Below are positions 38,740 through 51,800 of a DNA stretch of 64,000 nucleotides, in pieces (position 1 is the stretch's first letter; each line of letters begins with the position of its first letter). The notes below the pieces were generated by a model. It did not search any database and was not told where the DNA came from. It worked only from the letters and a program-made list of their open reading frames with translations. Source of the stretch: Nissolia schottii (lineage: Eukaryota; Streptophyta; Magnoliopsida; Fabales; Fabaceae); contig QANU01043359.1 in the NCBI GenBank assembly GCA_003254905.1, positions 16,911-80,910 of the forward strand, given 5' to 3'. A program made the translations under genes and the position numbers.

Positions 38740-41233
38740 TAAGGGGGTCTCTTAGTACCTCGGTTATGATCCAGGCCACTTAGGAGATCTCTAAGTGTTC
38801 ATGCATACTAGAGTTCCTACTGATTATTATCATCTGTTATAATCCTGAGTAGCTTTATCTGTTTTACTAGGTGACTGGGATCTCTAATCTTTGCATTACC
38901 TAGGGATTCGCGCTTATTATTTATTCGCTGGAATACGGTACTGTCCAGTCCCATACGTGCGTAGTCTATAACTTTCATATAGGCTGTCTCGAGAATCCTC
39001 TTGACGGTACTTACATGATATACATACATACATACATATATGTATACATACATCACATATCTTATGCATGAAGGGGTCTGGGAATCTCTTACGGTCCGGT
39101 CAAGCTTGTGTGACGGGGTTGTGTCCCTCTTAGTTCTTTATGTCTTTCCACCTTTGTAGTCGTGGCCTCTGGCTACAACCTACTTGCATTTCCATATCGT
39201 TGACGAATCAACAGCGCTCTGACCAGCGTCATAGCTAGCCATGTAAGCTCTTTGGCGTAAATCGTCAAACAGCAATAGGAACAACCATCCAATACTTGGG
39301 GATGGTGAGGGGCCTGCCGTTGCGAAGCGACCAGGCGTGACTTGTTCGTTGATTCTTTATCATTCTTTGGGCCCTTTACGTCACTACTTTGGGACGTATT
39401 GCGTACTGGCGTCACTACTTTGGGACGCATTGTATTTTAACATCACTACTTTGGGACGTATTGTCTGTAGCATTAAATCAGGTCTAAGCCTGCGTTTAAA
39501 TCATTAACCAATCCATTTTGCTAAACTGGCGAGGGCTTGTCCTGTGGACGTGTTAAGAGAGGGGGATTCCCTACTATATAACTATGTACTTTCTTCCAGG
39601 TACACCGGACCCTCTGTGGCCGGAACCTTCTTAAGTTATCACATTTTCCCTACGTTCGATTATGAACGTTCCTTGTTTACGTGATTGTCTGTCTAGTTAT
39701 CTAAGGTTGTCCTAGCACTCTAATGACAACCTATTTCCTCATGATGCATGATAAAAAAATAAATCAGTGCTTTTCTGAAAATGCCCACTTTCTGTCATAA
39801 TTTAGTTATCACAAACCGGAATGGGTCCAAGACCTCACCCAAGGTTTTGGATAGCCCTAAGCCCGTTTTTCATACTTATAAACCCAGATTTTGAACCCAA
39901 GATCTCAAAATTACTGGTTTTCCCTTTTTCCCAAAAATGTTGTTTTTAACTCGTACAACTTGATTTTCTTGGGAATTTTAGTTCTAAAAAACCCGAAGGG
40001 ATCAAGGCTTGGCCTTAAGGTTTTTGATAGTTATAAACCCATTTTTCATGAAATCAACCCAGTTTTGCAGTCCCTAATTTTGAAATTTCCGTTTTGCCCT
40101 TGTACGTCCAAAAATGTCATTTTCTGTCCGTTTTACTGCGAAATTCGTCGGGCTCCAATAATCATGAAACTTAACATCCCCACTTGATTTTTTGTGTAAA
40201 TTTCAGAAATAATATTAGTTTTTCATGATAAAAATCCTAGCATGCAGTTCCTGTCCAAAACGTGTTATGTTCCTATTCCAAGCTTAGGTATACCTAAATT
40301 CTGACAGAGTCACAGATACCACCAACAGTTCTCCAAGCAAACAACAATACTATCAACAACATAAACATCACAATATTCACATGTTCTAACTCAAAGAAAA
40401 CAAAAACTCATCCATGCATCATAACCCTAACTTCTATCACATAATACATGGTAATTTCTTATAATCACATAAACAAAACACCACCAAGAGGTGATTCGAG
40501 CTCATTTTACCCACTTCCTAAGAGTATTGATTGGTGGTGAGGGTGATGAGAACACATTTCCAAGAGTGCGTAGCTTTTCCTTGCTAGTTTCTGGCTTCGA
40601 CAGCATAACAACATAGTGTCCGAACGGAACTGATTTAAGCAAGAACTAAGAAATGAGAAAATGAAAGCCATGGGGGAATATTTATAGGCCACAAGGTTGT
40701 GACCCCATGCATATTTTTTTACCAATTTGTGGCCCAAAATAAAAGAAAAAGAAATAAGATAGGATAAGGATGGCTTAGGTGACTAGTTTATCTCTTTGAC
40801 AAAGTTGACTTTCCTTGGCTTATGAGAGTGTGTGTGTGTGTGGTGAGGCCATGAGAGATCTGACGGCCTTTGGCCATGTGACAAAATTTTGATCATGTTT
40901 GGTTGTTAACTGTTCGTGTACGGGCATCCAAAAAATATTTCGATCACACCATCATGATCTACTAATTTCCTAATATGGAATTTAGGTCAATCCAAGGTAT
41001 TTGTAAATCTATTCTCGTAAGAATGTTCTTTATAGATACCTTTGAAGTACAATTAAATTACGGTGATGAAAGGTAATAAATCCGGTGTCGGCGAATTTTC
41101 GCGAAATCGCAAACTATTACCTTATTTGGCATTTCCGGGAAATAAAATTGAGATTTAAATATAGTCTAATTATATCACTTATATCTCTATTTATTATGCA
41201 AAATCTTTACTAAGAAAAAAGCGGGATGCTACA
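38740..41233 (-). mobile_element. Fossil long LTR, family L, inserted in the Tat-type LTR
   Basis: Ends GCGGGATGCTACA at 41233. TATAAATA (minus strand) at 40686-40679 is 547 bp from that end. It carries two 175-bp units (39841 and 40017) and the shared block CAGGCCACTTAGGAGATCTC near 38775. The opposite LTR terminus is missing, so the copy is truncated. Confidence 0.7.
39841..40190. repeat. 175-bp tandem repeat, two units, in long LTR
   Basis: Units start at 39841 and 40017 (spacing 176), with the shared blocks AAACCCATTTTTCATG and CCGTTTTGCCCTTG. Same repeat as at 8765 and 49574. Confidence 0.8.
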
Positions 41234-42000
41234 AATACAATAACGGAAGAACTTCGCAAATAATTGGGAGCTTGGGTTGTCAATGCGAGCTCCAACAATC
41301 CTTAAAGAACTAATAACTAAGCACTACTAACATAAACCTAAAGTGCATAAAATAAAAAAGTGTAAACAATAAAAATGGAGGCTAAGTATGAAGTTGTGTG
41401 AAGTTGTTGAGAGAGGATGTCTATTTATAGAGGATGAGCCCAAAGTGGGTGAAAATCCCGCACTTTTAGCACAACAATTGGTAAAATTGCGATAACTTTG
41501 GCTACAGATATTAGATTGAGGTGATTCAAGTCTTTAATTAAAGCTAAGAGATAGATCTACAACTTTGTAGTTGAAGTCAAATCGAGATTCAACCTCCATC
41601 ATGGCAAAAAAATTCGTGAAAAAGTCATCGTTAAAAAATTCTCAACAAATCTTTGACCAAATCCTTTTGAATTTGAATTCAAACTTGTATTTTATGATCC
41701 AAATCTTCTCTTCAAGTCTTTTCTTCAAAACTTGTATCTTATCAAATCTCCATCAAATCTTCATTGATCCTCTTGGCAATTTATTTTTCTGCAATAAAAA
41801 TGCAAAACTAAAAAGGAAAAAAAATTTACATATCAATTTCTAAGATAAAAATAGTGCCTTAAATTGCATTTTTTCTCAATTTCTCACAAACGACGATAAT
41901 GTGCAAAACATATTAATTAAGCATTAAAACCACACATTTTTAGGATGCATTGTTCGATTATGAAGTATAAAAATATGGGATAAAATCCCTCTATCACATA

Positions 42001-42900
42001 TAATGCAAAAAAGACCTAACCATGTTCATTGCAAAACCTAACTATCATCACAAATCAAACCAAATCAATATAAAGTTTGAGACCAAACAATATAAAATTT
42101 GAGACCTAACCTTTATGACACATAACTTGATCATTGTTTAATTCATTAAAAATACCTTCAGGTTTTTCAATGTTTGATATCATCATTCCTCCATTCTTAT
42201 CGTATGTTACTAAAGTCGTCTCTTCATTGTTGACGTCACTAATTCCCTACATTGCAATGCTGGAGTCAAATTGCATGCCCTCTGAACTTATAATTAACAT
42301 AATGTCAAAATTATAAAATGCCTAACCTTCTTGATATAAGAGAACTAACAATCTTGTGAAATGAGACACGACCTATCTATTATAAGAGATCTAACTATCT
42401 TGTAAAACGAGACATAACCTCTCGGTTATGTAGTACCTAACCTTTATATACATCACGACCTAACTTTACCATTTAAAATGATATAAATGCTAACATTTTA
42501 TTATACGAGACTTAACCATTTTATCAATTAAGACCTAACCTTCCAAATGTCTGAGACAAAACTTTGTTATATGCTTAAACACAACCATTTGCCTATGCAT
42601 GACACAACCATCATATTATAAATGACCTACTCATTAATTCACTAAATAATTACCTTCCTCCACTTTGATTGGTGATGACGCTGCCGTTGTATTGACGAAT
42701 CTTTCCATCAACTTTGTAAATGACGGATCCTTGCCAACGAAATCTGATGCATTCGTCGACATCGATGAACATGATCATAGAACAAAACACCAGATCCAAA
42801 AAATGAAGCAAAAAATCGAGAGAGAATGAGCTAAAAACAAAAACGAAAGAAATCTCCACAACCAAAAACTTTGCTAATGAATGTGTGTAACGGCTATTTA
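42001..42900 (-). mobile_element. Possible Mutator-like remnant with ACCTAAC repeats
   Basis: From 42013 to about 42545 the motif ACCTAAC, with variants, recurs roughly a dozen times at irregular intervals, which looks like subterminal repeats. At 42653-42775 the minus strand reads MFIDVDECIRFRWQGSVIYK and then VDGKIRQYNGS, ending at a stop. This has the flavour of a MULE-type protein N-terminus, but I cannot confirm it. No clear terminal inverted repeat was found. Confidence 0.3.
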
Positions 42901-43224
42901 ATTTGCGATCATCTCAAAAATTGCACGTGAATGATTATGGCGAATCAATTAATGATGTGCTGAGTTGACCCAATATTTTTCTAAAAGAACATAGATGTGT
43001 AATAGATGTGTAATGCTTAAATTATGTAAGAATAATTTCTTATATTTTAATCTTGCAGTCACCCAACCCAAAAACTCCCTTGTGAAATCGCTACTACCAT
43101 GCCTAATATGAGAGGCTGGGACCTACGGCCAGAAGTCGTCCCCGCAAGAAGCCCTTCCGTTCCAATGCACTCCCTTAAGACGCATAGATTCCTCCCCATT
43201 TCGTTTTCACCGACAACGCGTCAA

Positions 43225-46084
43225 ATGGCTTCCATCTCGCTCCCGAAGCACTCTCTTCCCGCCTCGCTTCACACTGAAGCTCCCAGCAACCCATCGTCTT
43301 CTCGAAACTTCCCCGTTCTGTCTAGATCATCAAATTCCCAATTTTGCGGCCTAAGATTATCCCACTCTCCCTCTTTGTCAATCCAATCTGCTACTTCTCC
43401 CTCTTCAGTGAAATCTTCTATTTTTGCCAAGGTACTTACAATTTATACATAACCATGTCTGTGTTGTTGTGCCTCATTACAATGGTGTTTCGTTTCCTTG
43501 CCGACAGGTAAGTAAAGGATCAAAGGCACCACCATTCACGCTGAAAGATCAGGATGGAAATAATGTCAGCCTCGACAAATTCAAAGGGAAGCCCGTTGTT
43601 GTCTATTTCTACCCTGCTGATGAGTCTCCTTCCTGTACCAAACAGGTGAGTGCGCAAAATTGTCTACCATGGGTTATTCCTTCGATCGATATTGCTTGTC
43701 TCTTGGGTCTTGTTAGGGTACTAGAGATATCTGTCTTTTTAACACAGTGAAAATGATTTTTTTTTTTATTTTTTATTAAAATTTTCTGTGTGTGTAATGA
43801 TGTGTATCCAGCAGTGCATTAATGCCAGGAATTTGAAGATCCAAGAGCTCCAGTCCAAAGGAATTAATGTCATGTGAAAATAACGAACTGTGATCTAGTT
43901 GCGATGCAGTGCTATCAAATTAAACTGTCCTGCATAATCTGTTGTTCTGTATGCATGATGCATATGGCCTGCGTTGATGATATGGGGCTTTAGGTAGGAA
44001 AAGAGAAAGAGAAAAGAGGACGATATACTGATATGATATCATGTGTTATTAGGTGATATAAAAGATAAGGTAGTAAGCCTTTTTAGTTTTGGTACATCGT
44101 TGGAAATTAGGTTTGAATCTATGACCTGATGTATATTACCCAACTCCCTTACCACTATTAATCCCTTTTTATAATTAAGACTCTTAATATTAATTAAATA
44201 AGGACGCAGATCATGAATAAAAGTGTTTCACGCGAAATAATTCTGGGAAATCTCTCGGCGCAAACGCAAAAGATTATTTTAAAGGGGACAGGCGATTGCG
44301 GCGTTCTTGGTAAAGAACAGGGGGGCGTGAATTCGCAATTGAGAGGAGAGTGGAAAGTGAGAGATTGAAATTGCAATTACATATATGAATCACCGAACGG
44401 TGACTTTGATTACAATGTCCTCCCTATGAGCGGAGGATTACAGTGCATGTTATAATGCAGAAAGGGGAGAAAAGAGTGGGATGAGGATCAGAGAAAAACT
44501 ACAAGCTACGAGCTATTCCTATGAAAGCAGGAAATAAAGTGAAAAAGAAAAAGGTGGTGGCGTACGCTGAGCTTCCTCGTACTACTGATTGCCTGCTGAG
44601 GGACTTTTGTGAGTCGTTTGGTAAGTCAGGGAACCACCTTGAATTTATCCCAGGAGCCCTCTATTTATAGAGTTTCAGGGCTCTTAACCATCTTCCCCCA
44701 GCGCTGCGATGGTTGCCAACTCGACCCATTATGGCCCGCAAAACACGGGCCTGTTAAGCGTACATGTATGACACATACATGCAGTGGTTCTTAGTGGTTG
44801 TGCCACATCTATGAGGTGGGAAGTTACTTCCCTTCGTGGGCAACATCACATAGGAGGTTATCTTTTGTATTCAAAAACATTAACCGTTTCCTCTATAAAA
44901 CTGTCTTTGCAATCTATTTTCCACTAAGTCTTGGATCGCGTTGCAATATTCGCCCTGTGTAGGACCATTATCATAATGCAACCCTAGTTACTTCTAGATG
45001 AGTTATCATCTTTGCGACAACCTTGTCTCAGTTGCCGAACCATAGTGTCGACGTCTTCTTGTGACTTTAGCTAGTGACTTCCACAAGTCACATTGATTTC
45101 TATCACCGACTGATTATTATCGCGCAAAGTCTTCAGTCGCGACCAATTTCATAGTAAGCCTTGGCGACCTTCCTGTCGCCAACTAGTATTAACACTCGTG
45201 TCGCCAATGCCATTACCCTTCGTGTCGCTAATGCACCTTTTCGACGCATACTCTTGGTAAAATTTGCTTCTGGTCCATTTGCGAATTTTGGCGACTCTAA
45301 CAAAAAGAAAATATGAAAACCAATCTTAACATGTTGAAAGCAATAGAATAGTTAGAACTGTTCTATGATATGGTTTAGGTTTCAGATACTAAGATCTTTT
45401 TAATGCAGTTGTTGGTGCAGACCTTCGTTTTTACTGGAGTATACAGGGAAAGGGGATGTGTGGAGTTATTACTGGGGACATTAAGGATTTTGATATAATT
45501 ATGAAATATTAATTACCAATAGGGAAGTGGTAGAAAATTAGATTACACTCGCGGTTCTTGTGATATGAAAACCATATAGTAATATCATCGGCATTGTACT
45601 GCAGTTATAATTATAGCCATGTTGGCGTTTGTTTTTTTCTCTCCCTCACTCTCTTTTTCTTCCTCTTCTTTTTTTTTTTTCTCCCTTGCAGGCTTGCGCT
45701 TTCAGGGATTCATATGAGAAGTTCAAGAAAGCAGGAGCTGAGGTTGTAGGTATCAGTGTTAATGATCCTTCGTCTCACAAGGTAAAACTCAATTTTCCTT
45801 GGAATCAATTTTGCAATTAAACTATTATTATCCTTTTAAATTGGATGCATTGTGTGGCATTGTAGGCGTTTGCAAAGAAGAACAGGCTTCCATTTACTTT
45901 GTTGAGTGATGAAGGTAACAAGGTGAGGAAAGAGTGGGGAGTGCCAGATGATCTCTTTGGAGCATTGCCTGGAAGACAGACTTATGTTCTTGACAAGGAT
46001 GGGGTGGTTCAGCTAATTTACAACAATCAGTTTCAACCAGAAAAGCATATTGACGAGACTCTGAAACTACTTCAAAGCCTTTGA
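43225..46084 (+). CDS. PRXQ: Peroxiredoxin Q, chloroplastic, 4 exons
   Basis: Thioredoxin-dependent peroxidase of the thylakoid lumen or stroma that reduces H2O2 and alkyl peroxides. Exons: 43225-43431, 43508-43645, 45692-45781, 45866-46084; GT-AG introns; 217 residues. About 69 N-terminal residues from exon 1 ([16 protein letters not shown]) are Ser-rich and form the transit peptide. The mature part has [85 protein letters not shown] and the end LKLLQSL. The peroxidatic Cys (CTKQ) and resolving Cys (ACAFR, five residues on) are both kept. Unusual: ESPSCTKQ replaces the common ETPGCTKQ, and [10 protein letters not shown] replaces GISGDDPSSH. An in-frame ATG at 43099 would add 42 residues; I prefer 43225 because orthologues start there. 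Confidence 0.92.
43646..45691 (+). other. PRXQ intron 2 (2.05 kb) with probable element insertion
   Basis: Far longer than the other two introns (76 and 84 bp). About 44190-45300 has a higher GC content than its surroundings, with a minus-strand promoter-like CTATAAATAG at about 44670 followed by a leader-like stretch, so an inserted LTR or similar element is likely. I found no clear ends. The splice sites appear intact. Confidence 0.5.
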
Positions 46085-48839
46085 GGTTTCTAATTCTACT
46101 TTTCTCATAAAACTTGCCCTGTCTGAAAGATAGAAAAGTGTGTAACTACTATTAACCAATGTTTAGTGTGTAATCATTATAGTTGTAGCTGATTTTGAAG
46201 CCATACTTCATGCGGATTTGTTAATATCTGTTCCACCGTAGAGACTTCGCACCTTTGATTGTTACAGCACATGGACACATATCTGTATCTTTGTTGTTGT
46301 AATTTTAGCTTAAATTTATGAGTATCCATTATAATTTATATAGTGCTGGAGTTTGTTATTGGAATGACAAGGTTCATTAACCTTTATGATACATCTGAAC
46401 AACATCGACATAAACTTGAAGGTGTTAAAACTATTTTTCTAGAACATAGCCTGAAGAGCTTCAACAGCATTTATTTTTATTTTTTCTTATCATCACACTA
46501 TTATTGTTAATGCAATCACATATAGGAAGATTATAATGTTCTCAATTTTTCGTCTCATATTCTCTGCACTGCTGTAAGGGCTGAATGCCTCCGATATCCA
46601 GTCCTTCCTCGGTGAGCTTAAAGGGGTCATCTAGTTAGTAATCCAGAGAGCACATGGCGCCCGCATCTCTGAAGAGTGAAGATTTGAAGCACTCTCCACT
46701 ATCCCACAAAGGCCATATTTGGAACGAATGGACGGATGGTTCCCCTGCCATGAATAGAATGACCCAAATAGGTGCTCAACTATTTGTGTGTAACAATGGG
46801 ACGATGTTGTTTCAACACTATTTTGTCTGCACTTTAAAAAAACCCCTGATTTATCTGATAACAAAACAACATAAACACATCTTTTCAATACATACTATCC
46901 CCCTTCAATTTTTTTTCAACATGAAAAGTGTATATAGAAGTTGTAAAGTACTCTCTCCCTTTCAAAATAAATATTTGATTGAATGTTTTGTACAATTTTT
47001 ACTCAAATGTATCTGGATATCCCTTTCAAAGTAATTGATCATTTGATTTGGCATACTTGACTCAATGTATAACTATATCTAGAAAACTTCATCCGACAAC
47101 CTTCTCTTCTTATCCCCGTTACTTATAAAACCCCGAATTTGCTATCTTTGGGGCGGTAGCTGTCCTCCATTAAGCTGGCGCTGAGCCCTTAACAACGCAC
47201 CCTTTTCTCTTCTTGTTTGGTTTCCTCTCCTTAGCCCAAACCTTGCTTCTTGTTGGCATTGCAGTTGCCTTGTGCATCACACACGAGGTTGGTGGTTGGC
47301 GGTGTGTCCCCCTCCCTCTCCTCCTTGGCGATTGGTTTTTCTCCTTCTTGTGGTAACGTTGTGTCGGGTTCAGGGTCTGTCACCATCACCATCACGGGGT
47401 TGTCGGAGCTCTCATTTATGGGTGGGAGTTTTGGGGTTGCGGTTTTGGTCTCTCCATCGCTTTGTTGTTGTGCCCACCGTCACCAAAAGTTCGAAGCCTC
47501 GTCGACATCGCCGCTTGGCTGATATGCATCTCTGTCGCTCATCCTCGCATTAGATTTGGATGTTTCCATCTTATGTGGCGACATTTTCGTTCCTCTAATG
47601 ATGAGATTGTGTTGGCGTGGCTTGTAGGTTCCTTATTGCAGTGGCAGTGCTGCAGGTGGGGGAGCCTCAGACTCCCATGTATTTGACAACGTTCTCAGTA
47701 GTTGTGGGCTTTTGTTTGTGTCGAGTTGGCTTTCCTAAAGTTGGAGTGGCGGTGATGGAGTCTTTACGGCGGTGGGGTGGTGAGCATGGGTGTCAACGAC
47801 GATTGGTTTTTAGAAGAGATTGGTGTTTAGGTTTGTCTTTAGGAAGTGGATGGATCCATCGTGTGGCTGGTTCGGGAGGGTGTTGAGCTTAAAGATTGGT
47901 TCGTTCTTTAGTGTGAATGCCAATCAAAGTGGGGCTTTGCGTCTGAGTAGAATATAGTTTGCTTGAGGAGGGTGAATCTTGCTGGGAGGATGACGAATCT
48001 TCCAAAGACAATGATGATTCTTCCAAGAGGATGGTGATTCTTCTGGGGAGGTTGGCAATTCCGATGGGAGAATGGTGAGTCTACAGAGAGGATGACAATT
48101 TTGGCGAGAAGCTAGTGATTTTTCTTAGATGATGGCTATTCTGACGAGAGGTTGGCGATTTTGCCCTAATGAATTAGCCCGGCAAGACTTGTGTTGGATT
48201 TTGTGTTTTGTGTCTAGCCTTGTTTGTCTCTTTTTCGCTTGAATACTCTTTTTTTCTCTTGGTTTTCATCCCACCGATTTTCCTTTGAGACTTTTAACCA
48301 GACCTATGTCGAGTTTAACATTGTTGACTTAAGGTGAGTGACATTATTTTGTACTTGTTTGCCCATTCTTGAGTTTAAGTCTTTCATTGAATCATCGGGG
48401 GAAAAATTCTAAATACATTGAGATAAAAATGTATTAAAACAGGTAATCAATCATGCTAAAAGGCTATGGCAAAATGGTTGAACTTTTTTCTTCTCATCAA
48501 AACCTGTTGCAAGAACCCTTACATCAGCCTCAACTCTAGAGTTGTCTTCGAATCAACTCCTCCATTCCAGAACTTCCACTTTGATGCTTATTTGAAGACA
48601 ATTTCCCCATATCGACCTCCGAAGAAATTCTTTGGCATGATAGCTATTTTATAAGATGCATAGTATACCTCAAATTGATGTTCTGGTTTTAGCCCATACT
48701 TCTCCAGATGTAGTTTCCATAACATGTATGACTCAATAAACTTATAAATTCCACGCCTCTGTTGAAGGTTATCATAACAAAAATAAAAGATTAGTTGCAT
48801 ATAGTTGTGGCTAACAACTAGACATATGGTTACCAGGGG
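46085..48839. other. PRXQ 3' flank and unassigned repeats
   Basis: 46085-46350 is the probable PRXQ 3' UTR. At 47120-48300 a moderately GC-rich stretch starts with a TATA-like ACTTATAAAACCCC and has several overlapping short ORFs that match nothing I know. At about 47960-48170 a degenerate unit like GAGGATGGTGATTCTTC is repeated. It may be an old retroelement, but the class is unclear. Confidence 0.4.
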
Positions 48840-51800
48840 CAGAGCTCATACCCGAGTGCTAGCGAACCACAGATGTACGAATGCATATAAATCTGGCGGA
48901 TCAGGATAACCATCGACTTGTACGATGGTGAGGGGAGTGCCCTTTCGACACAACCGGGAGTGGACTCGCTTTGTCCGCACCTTGGAGACATCTTACTTTT
49001 TTATCTTTGTCCGCACTTTCGGGGACATCTTACTTTTTATCTTTCTCTTTCTTTTTTTTTCTTTCATTTGTCTTTATTCATGAATTATGACTTTCTTGAC
49101 ACGTCTTTGTCTTTTCTTTGTCTATGACGCTAGTCATACGCGCAGGCGTAGGCCTGTATTTGTCATGAACCAATCCTCCTGGCGGGCTGGTGAGGAGCTT
49201 GTCCTTCAGATGTGCCAAGAGAGGGGGTGTCCTATTATACAATTATGTTCTTATCTTCAAGGTTTTCCAAGCCCTCTGGCCAAAACCTTCTTAAAATATT
49301 CTGTTTTTCCTAAGATTCAATTATGGTCTTTGTTAAGTTTCGGCGATAACTTCTAATTTTCTAAGGCTGTCCTAAGATCCTGACGACGACCGTATCCTTA
49401 TGAAGCATAATAATATTCATATAGACATAATACACATTATCATGATACACAATATGTGACCATTTACATCATACATTCATTAAAGTACGACAACAATTGT
49501 CAGAATACTCATAACCTCTTTTTCCTTTGGAATTTTGGCTATCGAAGACCCGATGAGTCCTAGACCTCATCCTAGGGTTTTTAATAGCTCTAAGATCAAT
49601 TTTCACACATAAAAGTCCAGATTTTATGCCCAAGGTTCAGCAATTATAGATTCACCCCTTTTACTGAAAATGCCACCTTTTACCCGAAAAACTCGATTTT
49701 CGTTCGAAATTTTATTCAACCACCAACCGATGGACTCGAGACTTAACCCTAAGGTTTTCAATATCCCTGACCCCATTTTTCATGAAAACAAACCCAGATT
49801 TCCAATCCCTTTACTCGAAATTACAGTTCTGCCCCTATATGCTCAAGTCATTTTTGATCGAAAAATCGATTTTCCTTTGAAATTTTATTTCGTCATAACC
49901 CGATGGACTCAAGACTTGACCCCAAGGTTTTTGATAGCTCTGAACCCATTTTTCATGATAATAAACCCAGATTTTCAGTACCCATATCCGAAATTACAGA
50001 TATGCCATTTTATGATCAAAATGCCATTTTTGTCCAAAAAACCGATTTCCTTCAAAATTTTAGTTAACCACAATCCAATGGACTCAAGTCTTGACCCCAA
50101 GGTTTTTGATAGTTTTGAACCCATTTTTCATGAAAGTAAACCCAGATTTTCAACTCTTATACCCGAAATTACAGATTTTCCCTTGTATACCCAAAACCTT
50201 ATTTTTGCTCTATGTCACCTTTCCTCAAAACTCTTCCATGTACAACACTTAAAATATTTTTCCACATATTCCAGCATTCATAAATCATATATTATCATCC
50301 TAAAATCACAAAATGACACATACATGCATCATCTACAACTTATCTCAACATATGCTCATAAAGCCACATATACTCTTGCATGCAACATGCAAGCATACAT
50401 AGATCTCCAAGAGGATGATTAAATCATGACTTCACCCACAGCTTTTTAACCACTTAAAGGTACATTTATCTTAATCAAATCATTAACAACACAAGCAAAC
50501 TCATTCCAAGGCATATAACACATTATGTATATTTTCTCAAAGATCACATAAACATGCAAAAAGGCATAGAACCATCAAGGGATGGTTTTAGTTAGTTTAC
50601 CCACTTTTGAAGATGAAAATGTGAGTGATGTGAAGAGTGTTGAGTGGTCTCCTTGAAGCTTTGATGCTCCAAGCTTGATGTCACCACTTTTCTTCAACAT
50701 GTCACTTGAAGAACGTTGATGATGATGATGGTTTGATTCTTGGGGGTTTTGGTGAGGATGATGGTGTATTCCTCTTACTTATGTGTGAAAGAAAAATGAA
50801 ATCAAAGTGAGGGAACTTGGCTTGTGGCTTTCGGTTTTGGCTCAAGCAACATAAGCAAGGATGCTTGATTTTTGGGTGAGTTTTTGGAGCTTGGCTCTTG
50901 AGCTCTTGAAAGAGTTTTTGTGAGGAAGAAGATGATGAGAAAAGAAAAGAGTGTTGTTGTTGTGTGTGTGTGGCTACAGGTGAGAAGAGAGATTTTTAGA
51001 GAAGTTAGAAAAACTCAATTAAAGCTAATTATGTGTAATGATGGCTTTGGGGGTTTTTATCCAATGCATGTAATTGGAGTGTAGGAGAACCAAAAAGAGT
51101 ATTGGGCAGCTGAGCATTAGGTGCTTCAAGGGGATTTTTGCAATTAAAATATTATTGTAATGATGTGTAATCATGTTAGCTTTTGGCCTTGACCAATGCA
51201 TGTCCACTGATTGCCAAAATGGATAAAAATTCACATGATGGTTGTGGTGGCATGGCTGCAGCCGTAGCATGTGCAGCCTTGGGGGGAAAATTTTGGGCAA
51301 ATCTTCATTATTAAAGTAAATAGGTGTAATAATGCTACTTTTTTATTAAGTCAATGCATGTCAATGGAGTGTTTTAAGAAGCAAAATTAGGGAAAAAGAG
51401 AGGTATTGACTGCCGTGTTGAGTGCAGGCCATGAGTGAGCAGATTTTTTGCTCCAAAATTGTTACGTGTTTGATCGTTAATTGTCCGGTTACACGCGTGT
51501 TCGTGCGCGTGAAAAATTAACGATCGACATAAAAATTATCTAATCATAGTTTAACACTAATTAATCACTTAAAATATGAAATTAGGATTTAACTAGGATA
51601 TTGTAAATTTTTTCCCAGTAAAAAGTGTATTTTTACGGGTACTGCCGGTACGCGCTTCAATTTTTGGCGGAAACCGAAAATTGCTACAAAAATTACTAAA
51701 TCAAGCAAATCATCTCCGCCACAAAATTCTAATAAGGAATTTAATTTTTATCTAAGGCACTCGCATTTTCTAGGTTTATAAAATTTATTTTACGAGCGCC

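Larger units (their letters stand above)
37990..42000 (-). mobile_element. Fossil Tat-type LTR (family T), split by a long LTR
   Basis: Read on the minus strand, the LTR begins TGATAGAGGGATTTTATCCC near 41997. It continues to about 41234, is interrupted by the long LTR at 38740-41233, and resumes from about 38700 down to roughly 38000. The 41690-42000 part matches the fragment at 55085-55425. A probable promoter region (TATTTATAG on the plus strand near 41420) fits minus sense. The left limit is approximate, and no coding region was recognised. Confidence 0.5.

Noticed and set aside
47250-47886. Several overlapping short ORFs
   Set aside because: No recognisable protein, overlapping in different frames, and in repeat-like sequence.
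49670-50422. 250-codon open frame in a long LTR
   Set aside because: It is built from the 175-bp non-coding tandem repeat, runs opposite to the LTR sense, and shifts frame between units, so the open frame is by chance.
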